DNA of 11,402 nt. It comes from Eubacterium sp. GTDB taxonomy: Bacteria > Bacillota_A > Clostridia > Lachnospirales > Lachnospiraceae. The DNA lies in NCBI GenBank assembly GCA_024687845.1, contig JAILEL010000322.1, positions 1 to 11,402 on the forward strand. Reading direction: 5' to 3'. Made by a program: the position numbers and the translations under genes. The notes beneath the pieces were generated by a model. That model had not been told where the DNA came from, searched no databases, and saw only the letters and a list, made by a program, of their open reading frames with translations. Every line of letters begins with the position of its first letter. Position 1 is the first letter of the stretch. Shown here piece by piece: positions 6,987-11,402 of this stretch.

Positions 6987-7385
6987 AATCGAGTTTATAA
7001 GACGAAACATAAGGACGAAATTTCCAGTCTATTAAAATCTCAGCCTAATGTGAGTTTTTCGGCTAGAGATATATACGAGAGTCTTGTTGCTGATGGTGTG
7101 GCTATATCGAAATCCACAATCTATAGACAACTAGATGGTTTCGTTGAAACAGGAGTAATTAAGAAATACTATTCTTCGAGTAACGCCGAGTATTGTTACC
7201 GTTATGTGGGCGGTGGGTTTAAGAAAATTGATTATTTTACATTTCATTGTGAAAAATGTGGAAAGATCTTAAATGTAAACAAAGAGGAACTTGAATCACT
7301 AAGTAAAATATTGTCATCAAAATATAGCTTCAACATTAAATCAGAGAATTCTATTCTTAGCGGCGTGTGCGAAGGGTGTTTGTGA
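6984..7385 (+). CDS. Divergent Fur family regulator, second paralogue
   Basis: With initiation at ATA 6984 the product is 133 residues and aligns end to end with the first paralogue (NRVYKTKHKDE versus NTYKTKARES). The winged helix is intact, with SKSTIYRQLDGF at 42-53 as recognition helix. Both structural CxxC pairs remain (Cys89/Cys92, Cys129/Cys132). The His-rich sensing stretch of the paralogue is replaced by GGGFKKIDYFTF, leaving only His88 nearby, so metal sensing may be changed or lost. Canonical alternative starts are GTG 6975 and GTG 6948, giving 136 and 145 residues. The gene is first in a unit with znuA, 44 bp downstream, behind the two-palindrome promoter, so autoregulation is likely. 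Zinc is the probable but unproven signal. Confidence 0.9.
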   Translation: MNRVYKTKHKDEISSLLKSQPNVSFSARDIYESLVADGVAISKSTIYRQLDGFVETGVIKKYYSSSNAEYCYRYVGGGFKKIDYFTFHCEKCGKILNVNKEELESLSKILSSKYSFNIKSENSILSGVCEGCL

Positions 7386-7429
7386 CAATTAATATATTAC
7401 CAGAGTATTTCTGGAATAAGGAGGAAATT

Positions 7430-9217
7430 ATGATTAAAAGAAAATGGTTATCAGGACTTCTCGCAGGTGCTATGGTTTTTGGAATCGTAACAGGATGTGG
7501 CAACTCTGCTCCGGCAGAGGGTGAAAATGATACAGCTGCTACGGTTACTACGCAGACAGAAGAGACAACAACAGAAGAGAATACAGCTTCAGCAGAAGAA
7601 TCTTCTGAGGATGCCACAGATGAGCCTTTGAAGATTGTAACTACGATATTCCCAGAGTATGATTGGGTTAAGACGATTCTGGGAGATAAGGCTGAAAATG
7701 TCGATATGACCTTACTTCTCGATAACGGTGTTGATCTTCATAGCTATCAGCCAACAGTTGAAGACATTGTTAAGATTAAAGAGTGTGATATGTTCGTATA
7801 TGTTGGCGGAGAGTCTGATGAGTGGGTAGAGGAAGTTCTTGAATCATCTGAGAACGAGAACATGGTTGCTATTAACCTTCTCGAGGTGCTTGGCGATAAT
7901 GTAAAGGCTGAGGAAATAGTTGAAGGTATGGAGCACGAACATGATCACGATCATGACCATAGTAAGGAGGTTTCTACTTTCGAAGATTCTGAAGTACAGG
8001 ATAGAGAACTTTCTGATTGGGAAGGAGACTGGCAGTCAGCTTATCCATTAGTTCTTGATGGTTCACTTGACGAAGCTTGGGAGCATAAAGCTGAAGAGGG
8101 AGATATGACAGCAGCAGAGTATAAGGATTACTATACAAAAGGTTACAAGACTGACTACACAGCTATCAGTATCCATGATAATAAAATCTCATTTACAGAT
8201 GATAAGGGAAATGTTACAGAGTCAGCTTATAAGTATAATGGCTTTTACATTCAGAACTGGTCAACTGGTACAAAGGCTGCTATGTATCGTTTTGAAGCTG
8301 AGGATAAGGAAGCTGGTGCACCTATATATATCGAGTTTAACGATCATATAATTGAACCGGCTGATGCAGAACATTTTCATATTCGTATGAGCAATGAGAG
8401 TTATGATGCAATCGTTGATCCTGAAGGAAACTGGCCAACATTCTTTGATGCCTCACTTTCACCAGAGGGTGTATGCGATGAAGTTATTGGGCATGGAAAA
8501 CATGAAGATGATGAAGAGGATGAAGAGCATGAGGATGCAGATCATGAAGAAAGTGAAGAACATGAGGATGCAGACCATGAAGAAAGTGAAGAACATGAGG
8601 ATGCAGACCATGGAGAAAGTGAAGAACATGAGGATGCAGACCATGAAGAAGGTGAAGAACATGACCATGAGCATGAGGAAGAAAAGGATGAGCATGTATG
8701 GCTCTCACTAAAGAATACTTCAGTTCTTTGCAAAGAAATAGCAACTCAGCTTGGTAATATAGATGAGGAAAACAAAGATTTATATATGAGCAACTATGAA
8801 GCTTACAAGACAGAACTTGATAATCTTGATGCAGAGTATCAGGCGGCAGTAGAAGCAGGAAATAAGGATACAATTCTCTTCGGAGATAGATTCCCATTCC
8901 GCTATATGGTTGATGATTATGGGCTTGAGTATTATGCGGCATTTGCGGGTTGCTCAGCAGAGTCAGAAGCTAGCTTTGAAACAATTGTTTTCCTTGCAGG
9001 TAAGGTTGACGAACTTGGACTTCCAGCTATCATGACAATTGAAGGAGATGAACATAAGATTGCAGAAACTGTTCAGGAGAATACGGAGTCAAAGGATCAA
9101 AAGATTCTGACACTTGATTCTATGCAGTCAACAACGTCTAAGGATATCGAAAATGGTGTAACATATTTGTCAATTATGAAGAGCAACCTTGAAGTTCTGA
9201 AGGAAGCAATAAATTAA
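7430..9217 (+). CDS. znuA: Zinc-binding lipoprotein: ZnuA-type ABC substrate-binding protein with a nested ZinT domain
   Basis: At 595 residues this is about twice the usual ZnuA length. It has a lipoprotein signal (MIKRKW..., lipobox VTGC, Cys23), then a Thr/Glu-rich linker. Residues 65-166 form the ZnuA N-lobe (KIVTTIFPEYDW, His104 in DLHSYQP). A first His cluster, EHEHDHDHDH, is at about 168-177. Residues 180-355 form a ZinT/YodA domain (LSDWEGDWQSAYPL, HFHIRMSN, NWPTFFDASLSP). A repeat rich in Glu, His and Asp covers 365-408. The ZnuA C-lobe follows from about 420 (His422 in DEHVWLSL, then FGDRFPFRYM, DYGL, LDSMQSTTS). It should capture zinc outside the membrane for an ABC importer whose other parts are not in this window. 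ATG 7430 is chosen because AAGGAGGAA (7418-7426) precedes it and it begins the signal peptide. It is likely co-transcribed with the second Fur gene. Confidence 0.95.
   Translation: MIKRKWLSGLLAGAMVFGIVTGCGNSAPAEGENDTAATVTTQTEETTTEENTASAEESSEDATDEPLKIVTTIFPEYDWVKTILGDKAENVDMTLLLDNGVDLHSYQPTVEDIVKIKECDMFVYVGGESDEWVEEVLESSENENMVAINLLEVLGDNVKAEEIVEGMEHEHDHDHDHSKEVSTFEDSEVQDRELSDWEGDWQSAYPLVLDGSLDEAWEHKAEEGDMTAAEYKDYYTKGYKTDYTAISIHDNKISFTDDKGNVTESAYKYNGFYIQNWSTGTKAAMYRFEAEDKEAGAPIYIEFNDHIIEPADAEHFHIRMSNESYDAIVDPEGNWPTFFDASLSPEGVCDEVIGHGKHEDDEEDEEHEDADHEESEEHEDADHEESEEHEDADHGESEEHEDADHEEGEEHDHEHEEEKDEHVWLSLKNTSVLCKEIATQLGNIDEENKDLYMSNYEAYKTELDNLDAEYQAAVEAGNKDTILFGDRFPFRYMVDDYGLEYYAAFAGCSAESEASFETIVFLAGKVDELGLPAIMTIEGDEHKIAETVQENTESKDQKILTLDSMQSTTSKDIENGVTYLSIMKSNLEVLKEAIN
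8522..8653 (+). repeat. Four 33-bp tandem repeats encoding EEHEDADHEES
   Basis: Four in-frame 33-bp units run at 8522, 8555, 8588 and 8621, with only a few substitutions (GES in the third unit, EEG at the end of the fourth). Each adds two histidines and a block of acidic residues to the loop between the ZinT domain and the ZnuA C-lobe. The loop continues into EEHDHEHEEE. His/Asp-rich loops at this place in ZnuA proteins are thought to collect zinc. Near-identity between units suggests copy-number change between strains. Confidence 0.95.
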
Positions 9218-9234
9218 AGTAATTATGTATTATT

Positions 9235-9263
9235 TGGACCTTCTGAATATGTCGGAAGGTCCA
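9235..9263 (+). terminator. Hairpin after znuA, possible weak terminator
   Basis: TGGACCTTC (9235-9243) pairs perfectly with GAAGGTCCA (9255-9263) across an 11-base loop, 18 bp after the znuA stop. The following sequence (TTCATTTGAAAA) is only partly T-rich, so termination may be incomplete and some read-through into the GTPase genes is possible. Confidence 0.6.
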
Positions 9264-9268
9264 TTCAT

Positions 9269-9298
9269 TTGAAAATAGCGTAAGAAAAAACTTATAAT
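9269..9298 (+). promoter_or_regulatory. Candidate promoter of the GTPase operon
   Basis: TTGAAA (9269-9274), 18 bp, then a perfect TATAAT (9293-9298), about 31 bp before ATG 9330. No copy of the TGCAAC palindrome lies here, so these genes are either regulated differently or partly reached by read-through from znuA. Confidence 0.6.
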
Positions 9299-9329
9299 CT
9301 AATACTGATTTGAAATTTGGAGAATAATT

Positions 9330-10460
9330 ATGAGTAAAAATATCGATAAGAGAGTTCCGGTTGTTTTAATTACAGGTTATCTTGGATCAGGAAAAACTAC
9401 TTTGATGCAGCATATTCTGGAACAAGAGAATAGAAAAGTGGCATTAATAGTTAATGATATGGGAAGCATAAATATTGATGCTTCACTTTTAAACAAAACA
9501 GGTAATCAGGTAGTTCAGGTTGAAATGGTTGAACTGCAAAATGGCTGCATCTGCTGCACTTTGAGAGACGAATTCATGGCAGAAATAGAGAGACTTGCAA
9601 AGGATGAGACTATAGAAGCTATATTCGTTGAAGCTTCTGGAATCAGTGAGCCATCTTCTATAGCAGGTGCATTTATGATGTATGCTGAGGAATGCCCGGA
9701 TTCAAGAGTATTTTTAAAAACTATCTGTTCTGTAGTTGATGCAGACAGGATTTACAGGGAGTTTTTAAATGATTTAAAGGCAGATGATGATGTGGATGAT
9801 GGAGACATAATAAATCTTGTTATGGATCAGATAGAATTTTGTAATATTCTTCTGCTTAATAAAACAGATCTTTTAAGCGAAAGTCAGGTAGAAGAAGTTA
9901 AGTCTGGTCTTAAAAATATCCAGCAGGAAGCTGAGATTATTTCTACAGTAAATGGAAATATAGAACTTGATTATATTTTAGGGCAAGAAGACTTTGATTA
10001 TGATAAGGTTTTAGATTCAAGCAGTATTCAGAAAGCATTAAATGAATGTGAGCCAGATGATGATAAGGCTTGTGTAGATGAATATGGAATATCTTCATTT
10101 GTATTTGAAGAGAGACGACCATTTAACAGAGATGCATTTAACAAACTGGTTGATAATTATCCTGATACGCTGATTCGTTCGAAGGGATATATTTGGTTCT
10201 CAGATGATGATAAACATGTTCAATTATTTGAGCAGGCGGGACGAAATGCTTCAATTACTGAACTGTCTGAATGGATGGCAGCGTGGACAAATGAAGAGCT
10301 TGAACGTATAAGAAATGATTTTCCAGATGCGTTTGAAGATTGGGATGATGAATATGGCGACAGAATTAATCAGATTGTTTTTATCGGGAAGAATTATGAA
10401 AAAGCTGAAATAGAACATATGGTTAACGAATGTCTGGATGATTATACTTTCGGGGATTGA
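9330..10460 (+). CDS. COG0523/CobW-type G3E GTPase, probable zinc metallochaperone
   Basis: This 376-residue cytoplasmic GTPase has all family marks: Walker A GYLGSGKTT (16-24), the metal-site motif NGCICC (Cys73, Cys75, Cys76), a VEASG stretch near residue 100, and the guanine-specificity motif NKTD (177-180). A CobW C-terminal domain begins near FNRDAFNKLVDNYP and includes RSKGYIWFSDDD. Acidic runs (KADDDVDDGD, CEPDDDKAC) may also hold metal. Family members deliver zinc, cobalt or other metals to client proteins, often when zinc is scarce. The neighbouring ZnuA/ZinT gene points to zinc, by inference. GGAG (9319-9322) precedes the start by seven bases. The next gene begins four bases after the stop, so the two are translationally linked. 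Confidence 0.94.
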   Translation: MSKNIDKRVPVVLITGYLGSGKTTLMQHILEQENRKVALIVNDMGSINIDASLLNKTGNQVVQVEMVELQNGCICCTLRDEFMAEIERLAKDETIEAIFVEASGISEPSSIAGAFMMYAEECPDSRVFLKTICSVVDADRIYREFLNDLKADDDVDDGDIINLVMDQIEFCNILLLNKTDLLSESQVEEVKSGLKNIQQEAEIISTVNGNIELDYILGQEDFDYDKVLDSSSIQKALNECEPDDDKACVDEYGISSFVFEERRPFNRDAFNKLVDNYPDTLIRSKGYIWFSDDDKHVQLFEQAGRNASITELSEWMAAWTNEELERIRNDFPDAFEDWDDEYGDRINQIVFIGKNYEKAEIEHMVNECLDDYTFGD

Positions 10461-10463
10461 TTG

Positions 10464-11396
10464 ATGGCTGTGGTATATTTTATAAATGGTTTTTTGGAAG
10501 CAGGGAAGACGACTTTTATAAGGGATCTTCTGGTAAAAGATTATTTTAAAATTGATGGAAGAACCCTTCTCATTGCATGTGAGGAGGGTTCTGTTGAGTA
10601 TGATGAGGAAGAACTTATATCTTCTAAGACTGAACTATTCTACATTGAGAATGAGGAGGATTTTAATGAGGACTATATAGCTTCTTTAGAGAAAAAGGTC
10701 CATCCGGAGCGCATAATTATAGAATTTAATGGAATGTGGGATAGAAAGAATATTGAATTTCCCTGGTATTGGGAAGAAATATTAGAAGTTGCGGTATTTG
10801 ATGCTTCTACCTTTAAGCTTTATTCTGATAATTTAAGATCCTTACTGGCAGAACAGGTTAGAAATGCAGGAGTTGTTCTTTTTAATAGGTGCGATGCTGT
10901 TAGGGAACAACTTGGAATGTTTACCAGGAATATAAAAGCAATTAATAGAGCGGTAAACTTTGTTTGTAAGGGAAACGAAGGGGATATTATTCTCGATCCA
11001 GACGAAACGCTTCCTTATGATATATCCAGCGAGGAATTATTTCTTAATGATGAAGGATTTGCGGTGTTTTGCATAGATTCTATGGAGCGGTATGGAATCT
11101 ATGAAAATAAAAAGGTACATTTTACAGCCAGAGCTTATAAAATAAGAGATGGAAAAGAGTTTGAATTTGTATCCGGAAGATATGTTATGACCTGTTGCGA
11201 AGCCGATATGTCTTTTGTGGGGATAATGTGTAGATATTTTAAAGCATATGAGTTAAAAAATAAAACATGGATAGATGTTACTGCTGTTGTAAAGATAGCT
11301 TATGATGAAGATTTAAAGAGGTGCATTCCCATTTGCAAGGTAATGGAGTTAGAAGAAGTGCCTGCCCCACAAAGTGAGGTGATTTCATTGATATGA
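10464..11396 (+). CDS. G3E GTPase-like protein fused to a TIGR03943/DUF1980-like C-terminal domain
   Basis: The 310-residue product starts with a P-loop, NGFLEAGKTTF (Gly9 to Phe18), as in COG0523 proteins. It lacks the CxCC metal motif of its upstream neighbour and has NRCD (141-144) where NKxD is usual. From about residue 199 the sequence leaves the CobW pattern: VHFTARAYK, GRYVMTCCEADMSFVGIMC (Cys244/Cys245) and KNKTWIDVTAVV resemble the C-terminal domain of the TIGR03943/DUF1980 (YcgQ) family, by recall rather than a search. In Firmicutes that family is associated with UPF0718 permeases and zinc-linked GTPases. ATG 10464 is preferred to TTG 10461; GGGG at 10452-10455 serves as ribosome site. 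Function is unknown; a regulatory or chaperone role in metal handling is inferred. Confidence 0.85.
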   Translation: MAVVYFINGFLEAGKTTFIRDLLVKDYFKIDGRTLLIACEEGSVEYDEEELISSKTELFYIENEEDFNEDYIASLEKKVHPERIIIEFNGMWDRKNIEFPWYWEEILEVAVFDASTFKLYSDNLRSLLAEQVRNAGVVLFNRCDAVREQLGMFTRNIKAINRAVNFVCKGNEGDIILDPDETLPYDISSEELFLNDEGFAVFCIDSMERYGIYENKKVHFTARAYKIRDGKEFEFVSGRYVMTCCEADMSFVGIMCRYFKAYELKNKTWIDVTAVVKIAYDEDLKRCIPICKVMELEEVPAPQSEVISLI

Positions 11397-11402
11397 CAAG
11401 GA
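11393..11402 (+). CDS. Start of a downstream gene (cut by the window edge)
   Basis: ATG 11393-11395 overlaps the TGA stop of the preceding gene (ATGA arrangement). GAGGTGAT (11376-11383) is placed nine bases upstream as a strong ribosome site. Only Met-Thr-Arg can be read, so the product is unknown. From the preceding domain a UPF0718-type permease or another metal-handling protein is a guess. Confidence 0.5.

Noticed and set aside
7403..7413. Small CAGA/TCTG hairpin between the second Fur gene and znuA
   Set aside because: A four-base stem without a T-run is too weak to be called a terminator or attenuator.
7367..7429. GTG 7367 as znuA start
   Set aside because: It lies inside the preceding Fur gene and would put extra residues before a clear lipoprotein signal peptide; AAGGAGGAA marks ATG 7430.
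8394..8942. Open frames rich in Met/Lys, Phe/Leu, His or Ser over the znuA repeat on both strands
   Set aside because: They arise from the 33-bp repeat read in other frames, lack ribosome sites and overlap the well-supported zinc-binding protein.

Overview
The window looks like a chromosomal segment of a low-GC Gram-positive anaerobe, most likely a Lachnospiraceae-type Clostridium relative (Butyrivibrio, Roseburia and similar). This is an inference from the AT-rich codon use, strong AGGAGG-like ribosome sites, a lipoprotein-type zinc-binding protein, and a secreted protein built from InlB-type repeats, an Asn/Gln linker, a fibronectin III-like and a Big_2-like domain. No RNA genes, insertion sequences or CRISPR arrays were seen.

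Layout. (1) Positions 1-2918, minus strand: one very large secreted or surface protein, complete at its N-terminus and cut by the window edge within what are probably its last few codons. (2) 2919-3092: a divergent promoter region. (3) 3093-4739, plus: a SulP-family anion transporter with a STAS domain. (4) 4740-4971: a short unassigned stretch with a coding-like relic, a 17-bp direct repeat, two dyads and a TTGACA promoter. (5) 4972-6805, plus: a MATE efflux transporter followed 19 bp later by a Fur-family regulator, closed by a strong terminator. (6) 6877-9217, plus: a promoter bracketed by two TGCAAC-type palindromes drives a second, divergent Fur paralogue and a zinc-binding lipoprotein in which a ZinT domain sits inside a ZnuA fold. 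(7) 9235-11402, plus: a hairpin, a promoter, then two COG0523/CobW-type G3E GTPases, and the first bases of a further gene that overlaps the last stop codon.

Parts 5-7 read as a zinc (or related metal) homeostasis locus. A Fur/Zur-like repressor probably senses the metal and binds the paired palindromes. ZnuA-ZinT captures metal outside the membrane; the permease and ATPase of its ABC transporter are not in this window. The first GTPase has the CxCC metal site of zinc metallochaperones. The second GTPase lacks that site and carries a C-terminal domain resembling the TIGR03943/DUF1980 (YcgQ) family, so a UPF0718-type permease is a reasonable guess for the truncated downstream gene.

The most unusual points are the nested ZnuA/ZinT architecture with a 33-bp His/Glu/Asp repeat, the GTPase-DUF1980-like fusion, a Fur paralogue that lost its sensing histidines and seems to start at ATA, and the symmetric two-operator promoter in front of it.
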